A stretch of 13,864 nucleotides of DNA, from assembly GCA_002435955.1 (NCBI GenBank), contig DIWZ01000023.1:171399-185262 (forward strand). The letters are read 5' to 3'. The stretch comes from Pelobacter sp. UBA6093 (GTDB taxonomy: Bacteria; Desulfobacterota; Desulfuromonadia; Desulfuromonadales; Syntrophotaleaceae). Both the position numbers and the translations under genes were made by a program. Below the pieces are notes generated by a model. The model did not search any database, had not been told where the DNA came from, and worked only from the letters and a program-made list of their open reading frames with translations. Numbering within the stretch: position 1 is the stretch's first letter; every line of letters starts with the position of its first letter. Shown here piece after piece: positions 1-7,053 of the stretch.

Positions 1-24
1 GGTTATCATTAGCCGGGATACCGG

Positions 25-1839
25 CTACGAAGCCAGGGTCGCAAAATCGGGCTGGGCTTCGATGAAGCGGCGGTGCCATTCGAGATAGATGTCGCGGTAG
101 AGGCGGTCGATTTCGTCCGCCTCGGGAAAACCGGCGCAGAATCCAGGACAGGAGGGCTCGATGGTCAAATGCGCCGCCCGCAGCAGATGGGCGATGAGGA
201 CGCGGGGATCTTCCAGTCCCACCGAGATACGGATGGTGGTGGGCGCTATCCCGGACTCCTTGAGAGCTTGCGCGGAAAGCTCCGAGTGGCTGGTCAATGC
301 CGGGCAGAGTGCCATGGTGTTAGTCTGGCCGAGACTCACCTGCAGGCCCACCGTCGGCTCGAGACAGTCAAAGAACCGCTTGAATGCCTCTTTGGGAATC
401 GGAGGGCGGCCACCTTTACCTTCAAAGTCGATGGAGAAAAGAGGAGCGGGGAGCCCGAGAAACATCAGACTTTCCCGCAGCGGTGCGTTAGGGTGTCCTT
501 CCACCGCCGGGCTGTTGACGATGATGTCGGGATGGCGATCCAGGGCCCGGGCAAGCAGCAGGGTGTTGATCCCCTTTTGCAGCATGCGGCTTTCGAAAGT
601 ACGCAGGCCGCTGAGAACCTCGAAGGCCTTGTCGGCGTCGAGGAAGGCCCCCTTCACGTAGTAGACGTTCCAGAACAGGGTCTGCTCCCAGGGGATGGTT
701 TCGGCCTGGCCGTCCGGGCCGTCCAGGGTGGCGCTTTCCCCCTTGGGAAGGAACATCCGTTCGTTTCGCCCGATCACCACGCCGGCGATGGTGGTGCCGC
801 TTCCCGACAGATCCTTGGTGTAGGAGTGGATAACGAAGTCGGGGCGTTCGGCCGGATCCGCGCGCTTCAGGACCGGAAATAGAAACGGTGTGCCAACGGT
901 AGCGTCGCAAATCACCAGCGAGCCGTGACGGTGGGCGATGCGGCTGATCTCGGGAAGGTCCAGCACGTTGCCGTGGGGATTGCAGGGCGACTCAAGGTAG
1001 ATGTAGATTCTGCGCCCCTCGTCCAAACGTCCGGCGTGTTTGTCGCGGCAGTGCTGCAACGCCTGTTCAAAAGCCGGGCCGTCGAACCCGTCGAACCATT
1101 CAAGGGCGATATCGAGGTTGCTTTTCTTGCCATACCAGTCGTGCAGCAACTGGTAGGTGCCGCCATAGATATTGCGGCTGGCCAGCACGATATCACGGGC
1201 GCCTATCAGATGGGCCAGCACGCCGTCGATGGCAGCCATGCCGGAATTGAAGTTCCAGGCCATATACTCCCCGGCCAAAGCTCCGGCTTCCAGGTCGACC
1301 ATGTGGTTGGCAAGACTGATGGAAGTCGGGTTGAGCAACCGCGAGTAGATGTCCAGCAGCGGCTCGCGACCCTTGAAGGCGTCCTCGACCCATTCGGCAC
1401 AGGCGAAGAGGTAGGTGGCGGTGCGGGCGATGACCGGGGTGGCGCTGAAGATTGCCGGCACGTTGTCGAACAGGGGATAGGCGCCCCGGCTGGCGAACCC
1501 GCGCGGACGCACGCTGAGCGACTGATAGGTACGGCGCAACGGGTTCTGCAGGGTGTCGAGGATCTTGGCCAGCTGAAAGGAAGCAAACCGCTTGGCGTTA
1601 AAATAAGCGATGCGGTCGCTACGATCGAGCCGGCCGAGACTCTCGGTGGTGATGCGCCACAGTTCGTGGACCGCGCCATGCGCCTGGTAGAGGTTGCAGG
1701 TCAGGGCAGCAAGAGCCTGGCCGTATTCCCCTTCGGGGTCGATGCCGAAATGGCGCAGTTGCTCGGCGGTCAACGCCGCCGCATCCTCGGCGTGGGTGGT
1801 ATTGCGTAGCGGACTGAGTTGCTGCATCGTCGTCGTCAT
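25..1839 (-). CDS. Long Cys/Met-metabolism PLP-dependent enzyme (trans-sulfuration family)
   Basis: 604-residue protein whose middle and C-terminal parts match the fold of cystathionine gamma-synthase, cystathionine lyase and methionine gamma-lyase (fold type I PLP enzymes). Visible landmarks are a phosphate-cup region NSGMAAI (198-204), ESPCNP (283-288), the cofactor-ring aspartate D312 in VICDATVG, and the Schiff-base lysine K342 in HSYTKDLSGSG. Family members are usually about 380-430 residues; the excess is mostly an N-terminal extension of roughly 120 residues plus a long C-terminal tail. The start is supported by GGAGGGAG just upstream. It lies 103 bp downstream of the aldolase on the same strand; an 8-bp perfect hairpin (1855-1881) sits immediately before its ribosome binding site. 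The substrate cannot be told from sequence: sulfur amino acid synthesis or gamma-elimination are both possible. Confidence 0.85.
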   Translation of the reverse strand: MTTTMQQLSPLRNTTHAEDAAALTAEQLRHFGIDPEGEYGQALAALTCNLYQAHGAVHELWRITTESLGRLDRSDRIAYFNAKRFASFQLAKILDTLQNPLRRTYQSLSVRPRGFASRGAYPLFDNVPAIFSATPVIARTATYLFACAEWVEDAFKGREPLLDIYSRLLNPTSISLANHMVDLEAGALAGEYMAWNFNSGMAAIDGVLAHLIGARDIVLASRNIYGGTYQLLHDWYGKKSNLDIALEWFDGFDGPAFEQALQHCRDKHAGRLDEGRRIYIYLESPCNPHGNVLDLPEISRIAHRHGSLVICDATVGTPFLFPVLKRADPAERPDFVIHSYTKDLSGSGTTIAGVVIGRNERMFLPKGESATLDGPDGQAETIPWEQTLFWNVYYVKGAFLDADKAFEVLSGLRTFESRMLQKGINTLLLARALDRHPDIIVNSPAVEGHPNAPLRESLMFLGLPAPLFSIDFEGKGGRPPIPKEAFKRFFDCLEPTVGLQVSLGQTNTMALCPALTSHSELSAQALKESGIAPTTIRISVGLEDPRVLIAHLLRAAHLTIEPSCPGFCAGFPEADEIDRLYRDIYLEWHRRFIEAQPDFATLAS

Positions 1840-1854
1840 GGGTCTCCCTCCGGA

Positions 1855-1881
1855 TCGTGGCCTGTACAGCGCTGGCCACGA
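1855..1881 (-). promoter_or_regulatory. Hairpin in the leader of the PLP enzyme gene
   Basis: TCGTGGCC and GGCCACGA form a perfect 8-bp stem with an 11-base loop, between the aldolase stop and the ribosome binding site of the PLP enzyme gene. No T-run follows, so an intrinsic terminator is unlikely. It could be an mRNA processing or attenuation structure, or a chance palindrome. Confidence 0.3.
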
Positions 1882-1942
1882 CAGTACCGTTCATTCCATT
1901 AAAGTTGCCGCACGCCGGAGTAGCGTCACCTGTGACATAGGA

Positions 1943-2992
1943 TCAGGCGATGGTCACGTCCGGACACAGGTACACGTCCTGGATGGCATGCAGCAGCTCC
2001 ACGCCGTCCTTCATCGGTTTTTGAAAGGCCTTGCGGCCACTGATGAGCCCCGTGCCGCCGGCGCGTTTGTTGATGACCGCCGTGCGAACCGCCTGGGCCA
2101 GGTCGTCCTCGCCCTTGGAAGAACCGCCCGAATTGATGAGGCCGGCCCGCCCCATGTAACAGTTGGCGACTTGGTAGCGGGTCCACTCGATGGGATGATC
2201 CGGAACCAGTTCACCATAGATATGCTTGTGGGTCTTGCCGAATTCGACGGCGGGATAGCCGCCGTTGCATTCAGGCTGTTTCTGCTTGATGATATCCGCC
2301 TGCAGGGTCACACCCAGATGGTTGGCCTGCCCCGTCAGGTCCGCGGCCGCATGGTAGTCCTTATCCCGTTTGAACGCGGGATTGCGCAGATAGCACCACA
2401 AAACCGTGAACATCCCCAGTTCATGGGCCCGCTGGAATAGGGCCCCGATTTCCACGATCTGGCGATGGGATTCCTGTGAACCGAAATAGATGGTGGCACC
2501 GACCCCCACCGCGCCCATATCGAAGGCCCGATCCGCACTGGAAAAAAGTACCTGATCATAGATATTGGGATAAGTGAGGAGTTCGTTGTGATTAACCTTG
2601 AGAATAAACGGAATACGGTGCGCATAGCGGCGCGCCACCGCCCCCAGTACGCCGGCCGTGGAGGCCACGGCGTTGCATCCCCCCTCGATAGCCAGCTCGA
2701 CGATCTTTTCCGGATCGAAATAATCGGGATTCGGAGCAAAAGAGGCCCCGCCGGCATGCTCCACGCCCTGATCCACCGGCAGGATCGACAGGTACCCCGT
2801 GCCGGCCAGCCGTCCCGTATTGAATAACAGCCCCAGATTGCGCAAAGTGGTCACAGAGCGATCCGAAGGCAGCAACACGCGTTCGATAAAATCGGCCCCC
2901 GGCAGATACAGACGCTGCTGGTCGATACCCGTGCAGGAATATTCCAGAAGGCCGCTTTCCTCCCCCAACAATTCAGAAATACGCTCGATCAT
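1943..2992 (-). CDS. fbaB: Class I fructose-bisphosphate aldolase (DhnA/FbaB type)
   Basis: 349-residue Schiff-base aldolase that interconverts fructose 1,6-bisphosphate with dihydroxyacetone phosphate and glyceraldehyde 3-phosphate in cytosolic glycolysis and gluconeogenesis. Length matches E. coli FbaB (about 350). Landmarks are LPVDQGVEH (71-79), KVNHNE (132-137), the predicted Schiff-base lysine K236 in ADIIKQKQ, and the phosphate-binding strands NSGGSSKG (287-294) and AGGTGLISGRKAFQKP (311-326). The start is supported by GGGAGAA about ten bases upstream. It lies between the yaiI-like gene (173 bp upstream) and the PLP enzyme (103 bp downstream), all on the minus strand. No truncation or missing key residue was noticed. 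Confidence 0.93.
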   Translation of the reverse strand: MIERISELLGEESGLLEYSCTGIDQQRLYLPGADFIERVLLPSDRSVTTLRNLGLLFNTGRLAGTGYLSILPVDQGVEHAGGASFAPNPDYFDPEKIVELAIEGGCNAVASTAGVLGAVARRYAHRIPFILKVNHNELLTYPNIYDQVLFSSADRAFDMGAVGVGATIYFGSQESHRQIVEIGALFQRAHELGMFTVLWCYLRNPAFKRDKDYHAAADLTGQANHLGVTLQADIIKQKQPECNGGYPAVEFGKTHKHIYGELVPDHPIEWTRYQVANCYMGRAGLINSGGSSKGEDDLAQAVRTAVINKRAGGTGLISGRKAFQKPMKDGVELLHAIQDVYLCPDVTIA

Positions 2993-3029
2993 GGCAATGT
3001 TCTCCCGGGTTGTTCACTTTTGGAGGGCT

Positions 3030-3044
3030 TCCCGCATGGCGGGA
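3030..3044. repeat. Short perfect hairpin upstream of the aldolase gene
   Basis: TCCCGC-ATG-GCGGGA is a perfect 6-bp stem with a 3-base loop in the 173-bp gap between the yaiI-like gene and the aldolase. A second 5-bp hairpin (GCGCC-GTCAA-GGCGC, 3151-3165) directly follows the yaiI-like stop codon. Neither has a T-run; they may weakly terminate or stabilise the yaiI-like transcript. Confidence 0.25.
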
Positions 3045-3165
3045 CATTCGCCGGATCCTCAATTGAAGTCCGCACAAGGCACAAAGAGGTTACGCCGACC
3101 GGCGCCGCGGAAGCCGGAATGAAACATTTTCAACCCTACCACGTCCGGACGCGCCGTCAAGGCGC

Positions 3166-3618
3166 TCACAGCCTCGCATGCCTGGTCAGAAACGTATCCA
3201 GTTGGTTCGCGAAAAATTTCCGATCACTTTGGCTTAACGCCGCCGGACCACCGGTATCTATGCCGCTGGCACGCAGCGTATCCATGAAATCCCGCATGAT
3301 CAGGCGTTCCCTGATCGTGTCGACGGTATACAGTTCACCGCGAGGATTAAGCGCATGACCGCCTTTTTCAATCACTTCGGCCGCCAATGGAATATCCGCC
3401 GTGATGACCAGATCCCCCGCGCCAAGCCGCTTGACTATCGCATTGTCCGCAACATCAAACCCGGCTTCCACTTGAAGAAAGTGAATGTAGCGCGACGGTG
3501 GAATGCGCATGGCATGATTCGCTACCAGGGTCATTTGCAACCTGGTACGCTCAGCCGCCCGGAACAGAATCTCTTTGATCACCGCAGGACATGCATCGGC
3601 ATCTACCCATATTTTCAT
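3166..3618 (-). CDS. yaiI: YaiI/YqxD family protein (DUF188, UPF0178)
   Basis: 150-residue small cytosolic protein matching the YaiI/YqxD family in length and motifs: the opening strand WVDADACP (4-11), the conserved acidic patch around GDLVITADIPLA, and the C-terminal DRKFFANQLD segment. The family is PIN-like in fold and often assumed to act on nucleic acid, but its biochemical role is not established. The start is supported by an upstream AGGA. It is the first of three minus-strand genes and is separated from the plus-strand J-domain gene by a stretch with an IS200/IS605-type remnant. It looks intact. Confidence 0.9.
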   Translation of the reverse strand: MKIWVDADACPAVIKEILFRAAERTRLQMTLVANHAMRIPPSRYIHFLQVEAGFDVADNAIVKRLGAGDLVITADIPLAAEVIEKGGHALNPRGELYTVDTIRERLIMRDFMDTLRASGIDTGGPAALSQSDRKFFANQLDTFLTRHARL

Positions 3619-3650
3619 TTCATCTCATTCCTATTGAATGCTTTACTGTA

Positions 3651-3801
3651 TTAAGGGCGGGACACGCCCGGTTAGCCTGTGAAGTGAATGGTGCAACAAG
3701 GCCGTCAGCAGCAGGATCCCACCGAAGCGACTCAAGCAAGGCTCAATGCCCTGCTTGCGCGCCGCAGGAATCTCCGTCCTTCAGGGTGGGGAGGATGTCA
3801 A
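3651..3801 (+). pseudogene. 3' remnant of an IS200/IS605-type tnpB gene
   Basis: In the frame starting at 3651 the translation opens with LRAGHARLACEVNGATRPSA and runs in the typical manner of the far C-terminal tail of TnpB/IS1341-type proteins (the segment after the last RuvC motif, NILxAGHA...AC), then passes into a conserved right-end hairpin ending in GTCAA. The catalytic RuvC motifs and zinc finger are absent, so this is only about the last 50 codons; sequence to the left (yaiI start at 3618) is unrelated. The match is from memory of the family, not a database search. It fills most of the 3619-3893 gap. Confidence 0.7.
3764..3801 (+). ncRNA. Relic of an omega-RNA / IS200-IS605 right end
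   Basis: A compact stem CTCCGTCC-TTCA-GG..GGAG (3772-3793, with two G-U pairs and a GG bulge) is followed by GATGTCAA. This arrangement is characteristic of IS200/IS605 right ends, where the tnpB 3' region also encodes the guide-carrying omega RNA and the guide begins just past the element end (here at about 3802). Whether it is transcribed cannot be judged; tnpB itself is gone. Confidence 0.5.
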
Positions 3802-3893
3802 CTTTGGTTTTCATGCTATCATCGAACAAACGAAAGTAGCATCTTTTTGATCCTGGAATCGAAAAACCGGATAAACATGGAGCTATGCCAGCC

Positions 3894-4187
3894 ATGACCT
3901 ATCAGGAGTTGCAGCAGGCTTTGAAGATGTTCGATCTGGGCGAGCAAGCCACCCTGCGGGAGATCAAGACCCGGCACAGGGAATTGGCGAAACGTTACCA
4001 CCCCGACGCCGGGAATCGCAGCGACGGTGAGGCTATCCGGCAACTGAACGAAGCCTACCGATTGCTGCTGGAATACATTCACCAGTACCGTTTCGGTTTT
4101 GACGAGGACACTTTTTATGAACAGTGCCCGGAAGAGCGGATTCGTCGGCAGTTCGAAGAGGATCCGGTCTGGGGCGGTCATTCATAG
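3894..4187 (+). CDS. Small J-domain (DnaJ-like) protein
   Basis: 97-residue protein that is almost entirely a J-domain: helix II EIKTRHRELAKRYHPD with the diagnostic HPD tripeptide, a short loop, then helix III IRQLNEAYRLLLEYI. J-domains stimulate the ATPase of DnaK-type chaperones; there is no G/F region, zinc finger or substrate domain, so this is a class III-like or stand-alone J protein. Two ATGs are possible: GGAG at 3879-3882 lies only 2 bases before the ATG at 3885 but 11 bases before the ATG at 3894, so the latter is preferred. It is followed after 23 bp by a nitroreductase gene, probably in one transcript. Confidence 0.82.
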   Translation: MTYQELQQALKMFDLGEQATLREIKTRHRELAKRYHPDAGNRSDGEAIRQLNEAYRLLLEYIHQYRFGFDEDTFYEQCPEERIRRQFEEDPVWGGHS

Positions 4188-4210
4188 CCCCTCCCCACAG
4201 GACACTTTCC

Positions 4211-4756
4211 ATGGAATTTCAACAATTGCTGCTGAGTCGCCAGAGTGTTCGCAAATACCTCGACCAGCCCGTCGAAGCGCAAAAGCTTGAACAACTCATC
4301 GACGCCGTGCGTCTGGCGCCATCCGCCTGCAATGCCCAACCCTGGACATTGATTCTGGTCGACGAACCTGAACTTAAAAACAAGGTGGCCCGGGCGACCT
4401 GCAGCAAAGCCTTCGGCCTTAACAGCTTTGCCATACAGGCCCCGGTGATCGCGGTACTGGTCCTGGAACAACCGCCATGGACCGTGCGCATGGGAGCGCT
4501 TATTCAACGCAGGGAGTTCCCCCTTATCGACATCGGCATCGCCGCCGCCCAATTTTGCCTGCGAGCCACCGACCTCGGCTTGGCTACCTGCATGATGGGC
4601 TGGTTCGACGAAAAGGCGGTCAAAAAGCTGCTGTGCATCCCCGGTCAGCGCCGCATCGGGCTGATCATCAGCCTCGGCTACGCCCCACAGGACTACCCCC
4701 TGCGGCCCAAATCCCGCAAGGAACGTCACGTCATGAGTCGCTTCAACAGGTATTGA
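4211..4756 (+). CDS. Nitroreductase-family FMN oxidoreductase
   Basis: 181-residue protein of the nitroreductase family: homodimeric FMN flavoenzymes using NAD(P)H to reduce nitro compounds, quinones or related substrates in the cytosol. Landmarks are the FMN-phosphate motif SRQSVRKY (9-16), APSACNAQPW (36-45), and DIGIAAAQFCLRATDLGLAT (107-126), the helix typical of the dimer core. The frame is open further upstream, but ATG 4211 is preceded by AGGA with an 8-base spacer and starts exactly where the family starts. It sits 23 bp after the J-domain gene. The natural substrate is unknown. Confidence 0.9.
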   Translation: MEFQQLLLSRQSVRKYLDQPVEAQKLEQLIDAVRLAPSACNAQPWTLILVDEPELKNKVARATCSKAFGLNSFAIQAPVIAVLVLEQPPWTVRMGALIQRREFPLIDIGIAAAQFCLRATDLGLATCMMGWFDEKAVKKLLCIPGQRRIGLIISLGYAPQDYPLRPKSRKERHVMSRFNRY

Positions 4757-4794
4757 GTCCCCTGTTCTTGGGTGGAACCGGCCTGCCCTTCATT

Positions 4795-4813
4795 GATGGT
4801 GTCGCAAAAAGTC
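4795..4813 (+). repeat. Arm of a dispersed palindromic repeat
   Basis: GATGGTGTCGCAAAAAGTC. The same arm, with one to a few changes, occurs near 4990, in the palindrome at 9232-9384 and in the palindrome at 11190-11236. It lies 38 bp past the nitroreductase stop. Confidence 0.6.
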
Positions 4814-4895
4814 ATTCCCGAAGTGATTTTTGTCGGGAATCCAGCCTGTGAGTCACTGAAATCATGGATTCCAGATAGGAACACTCGGGCATGAC
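4811..4895. repeat. 85-bp imperfect inverted repeat
   Basis: The ends GTCATTCCCGAAGTG (4811-4825) and the reverse complement of CACTCGGGCATGAC (4882-4895) match with one mismatch and one gap. Inner parts (TCGGGAATCCAG against TCTGGAATCCATG) also pair, and the left arm holds its own ATTCCCGA...TCGGGAAT hairpin. It resembles the ATTCCC...GGGAAT intergenic repeats seen in many proteobacteria. It may double as a terminator-like structure for the nitroreductase transcript. Confidence 0.5.
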
Positions 4896-4934
4896 AAACC
4901 GAATTTGCGAATGCATCCTTCATTAATTTTACAG

Positions 4935-4963
4935 TTGCCCTTCTGCGACCCAAGCGCTAATCT
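4935..4963 (+). promoter_or_regulatory. Possible promoter of the bacteriohemerythrin gene
   Basis: TTGCCC (4935-4940) and TAATCT (4958-4963) are separated by 17 bases in an AT-rich stretch about 90 bp before the hemerythrin start. Both boxes are weak matches to the sigma-70 consensus, so this is only a candidate. Confidence 0.22.
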
Positions 4964-4989
4964 TTCGCTCATATTTATTGCCTATATTT

Positions 4990-5015
4990 GATGCCTTCGT
5001 AAAAACTCATAGGAT
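4990..5015 (+). repeat. Second repeat arm, in direct orientation to the one at 4795
   Basis: GATGCCTTCGTAAAAACTCATAGG continues to AT; it matches the reverse complement of the right arm of the palindrome at 11190-11236 with a single base change. It lies about 35 bp before the hemerythrin start, so it is in the leader or promoter region of that gene. Confidence 0.55.
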
Positions 5016-5048
5016 ATTCCAACCCACAATGCACAGCAGGAGAAGCAC

Positions 5049-5456
5049 ATGGCTCTGATTCAATGGAACGCCGCTCTGTCCGTCAATATTGCCGAAATCG
5101 ACGCCCAACACCAGCGCCTGGTCGCCATGATCAACGAACTCAATGATGCCATGGTGCAGGGCCGCGGCAAGGATGTCATCGGTAAAATCATCAGCGGGCT
5201 GGCTACCTACACCGCGACCCATTTTGCCACCGAGGAGCGGCATCTCGATCGTCACGGCTACCCGGACAGCGCCGCCCACAAACAGGAACACCGCATCTTT
5301 ACCACCAAGGTCGGCGAATTCAAGCAGGGTTTTGATGAAGGCAGGCTCGGCCTGTCCGTCTCGGTAATGAACTTTCTCGGCGACTGGCTGCGCAGCCATA
5401 TCAAGGGCAGCGACATGAACTACAGTCCCTTTCTGAATAACAAGGGGTTAAAATAA
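5049..5456 (+). CDS. Bacteriohemerythrin
   Basis: 135-residue single-domain hemerythrin, a four-helix bundle binding O2 at a non-heme diiron centre. All seven expected ligands are present at the usual spacing: H21, H58, E62, H77, H81, H117 and D122 (motifs DAQHQRL, THFATEERHL, HKQEH, WLRSHIKGSD). There is no fused sensor or methyl-accepting domain, so it is a soluble O2 carrier, buffer or scavenger, plausible in an anaerobe meeting oxygen. Length matches stand-alone bacteriohemerythrins. AGGAGA lies just before the start. It is monocistronic, with repeats upstream and a strong hairpin downstream; the oxygen-reducing flavoprotein gene fprA lies about 1.6 kb away on the other strand. Confidence 0.95.
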   Translation: MALIQWNAALSVNIAEIDAQHQRLVAMINELNDAMVQGRGKDVIGKIISGLATYTATHFATEERHLDRHGYPDSAAHKQEHRIFTTKVGEFKQGFDEGRLGLSVSVMNFLGDWLRSHIKGSDMNYSPFLNNKGLK

Positions 5457-5469
5457 ATGTATCGACATT

Positions 5470-5499
5470 CCCCGCCCCTGCCCTGAGGCAGGAGCGGGG
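5470..5499 (+). terminator. Strong GC hairpin after the bacteriohemerythrin gene
   Basis: A 13-position stem with one mismatch: CCCCGCCCCTGCC (5470-5482), loop CTGA, GGCAGGAGCGGGG (5487-5499), beginning 14 bases after the stop codon. No T-run follows, so it may act as a terminator with help or as a 3'-end stabiliser. It could also serve the converging cls transcript. Confidence 0.5.
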
Positions 5500-5567
5500 C
5501 GAATCCATGTTCGCCCATTGTCAACGTCCGGGCAATCACCTATCACTGGCCATCAGCCACAGCCTCT

Positions 5568-7007
5568 TCATAGATAAGGTGAAAACAGCTTGGCCGCTGC
5601 ATCGCGCATCTTGGCGGGCAGCGACCGGCCATCGACTTCCTCCAGGGTTACTGGGCGTGACGCATTGCGGCAAGCATCGAAATGAGCGGCAAGCCTTGCG
5701 TTAAGGGCGGAATCGTAGACTTCGAGGTTAAACTCGAAATTCAGGCGCAGGCTGCGAGGGTCGAGATTAGCGGAACCGACCAGGCAGTATATGTTATCGA
5801 CCAGCAGCAATTTACTGTGGTCGAAGGGTGGCGGTTGCCAATAGATGCGCACCCCGTACTGCAGAAACTCCCAAAGATAGGCGCGGCTCGCCCACTGTAC
5901 CAGAGGCAGATTGTTTCGCTCCGGTAACAGCAGGTGGACCTCGACGCCTCGCAGGGCGGCAGTGTTCAAAGCAGTGATAAGGCCGCGGTCGGGGATGAAG
6001 TAAGGCGTCATGATGCACACCCGCTGCCGCGCAACGGCCAACACCCCGGTAAGCAACCAATGCAGTTTTTCAAAGTCTTCGTTGGGACCGGCGCTGATTC
6101 CGCGGCACATGGCCGATCCAAAATGTTCAACAGGCGGTCTGCTCCCCGTCAGGTGTTCCCCCGTGGTAAATCCCCAGTCCTCCAAAAACGCATCCTGCAT
6201 CTGCCCGACCACCGGCCCCTCGATGCGAAAATGCAGATCCTTCACGCCACTGTCGGATGCTGGCCCGAGCAGATGTCTGCCACCAATATTCATCCCACCG
6301 CTAAACCCCATCCTGCCATCCACCACCAGCAACTTTCGATGGTTACGCAGATTAAAGTGTAAACCGCGGCCACCAAGGGAAAAGGGTAAAAACCGCGCTG
6401 CGGGTACTTTACCGCGAGCCAGCAGACGACTGATGGGTGGCCAGGAATAGCACTCGCCGAGGGCATCGATCAACACCCGCACCTCCACCCCCCGCTGCAC
6501 GGCCCGGGTCAGGGCCTCGACAAACTGGCGGCCGGTGGCATTGCTCTCAAAGATATAGCTGGACAGATATACATTGTTTCGGGCCTCGTGAATGGCTTTA
6601 AGCATGGCGGGAAAGGCGGCATTCCCGTTGATCAGGATTTCGACAGCGTTGCCACCGAGCAGCGGACGACGGGTTACCGTGTCAGCCAGAGACAGGTAGG
6701 GCGCATACCAATCGTCCTGAAACGGCAGTCCGGAACCTGCCAGTTCCTCCGACCACACGCAAAATGCCGCGCTGCGCAATGGCAGTCCGTTGCCCCCCTC
6801 CTGCCAACCGCGTCCCAAGGCACGAATGCGATTAACCCCGAGCAGCCAGTAAAGCAACGGCCCGACCCCTGGTACCGCCAGTGCGGTCACGATCCAACCG
6901 AGCGCTGCCCGCGGGTCGCGTTTATAGAGCAAGGCGTGCAGAGCCGTCAACAGACCGCAACCGATCAGTGCAAACCAGAACAGGTACTCAAGCCACTTAT
7001 ACGACAT
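5568..7007 (-). CDS. cls: Cardiolipin synthase (phospholipase D superfamily)
   Basis: 479-residue membrane enzyme joining two phosphatidylglycerol molecules into cardiolipin and glycerol. Two hydrophobic segments at the N-terminus (about 7-27 and 35-57) anchor it in the inner membrane. Two HKD catalytic motifs are complete: H223-K225-D230 in RNHRKLLVVDG and H397-K399-D404 in DHSKLLLVDN, the second followed by GSANLDPRSL. Length and architecture match bacterial ClsA-type enzymes. AAGGAG precedes the start. It begins 46 bp after the fprA stop on the same strand, so co-transcription is likely, linking membrane remodelling to an oxygen/NO-stress gene. Confidence 0.93.
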   Translation of the reverse strand: MSYKWLEYLFWFALIGCGLLTALHALLYKRDPRAALGWIVTALAVPGVGPLLYWLLGVNRIRALGRGWQEGGNGLPLRSAAFCVWSEELAGSGLPFQDDWYAPYLSLADTVTRRPLLGGNAVEILINGNAAFPAMLKAIHEARNNVYLSSYIFESNATGRQFVEALTRAVQRGVEVRVLIDALGECYSWPPISRLLARGKVPAARFLPFSLGGRGLHFNLRNHRKLLVVDGRMGFSGGMNIGGRHLLGPASDSGVKDLHFRIEGPVVGQMQDAFLEDWGFTTGEHLTGSRPPVEHFGSAMCRGISAGPNEDFEKLHWLLTGVLAVARQRVCIMTPYFIPDRGLITALNTAALRGVEVHLLLPERNNLPLVQWASRAYLWEFLQYGVRIYWQPPPFDHSKLLLVDNIYCLVGSANLDPRSLRLNFEFNLEVYDSALNARLAAHFDACRNASRPVTLEEVDGRSLPAKMRDAAAKLFSPYL

Positions 7008-7053
7008 GTGGTCTCCTTGCTGGTTTTGCCACCCGGGCTACTGCATGACAGCC

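Noticed and set aside
73..1809. Long open frames on the plus strand opposite the PLP enzyme (73-882 and 925-1809)
   Set aside because: They are antisense to a protein with clear catalytic motifs and their translations resemble no family; high G+C makes such open antisense frames common.
1925..1936. GTCAC-CT-GTGAC inverted repeat just after the aldolase gene
   Set aside because: Short and located at a gene 3' end; half-sites resemble CRP-type TGTGA, but spacing and length do not fit a known operator.
5547..5560. TGGC-CATCA-GCCA hairpin downstream of cls
   Set aside because: Only 4 bp of stem and no T-run; too weak for a terminator call.
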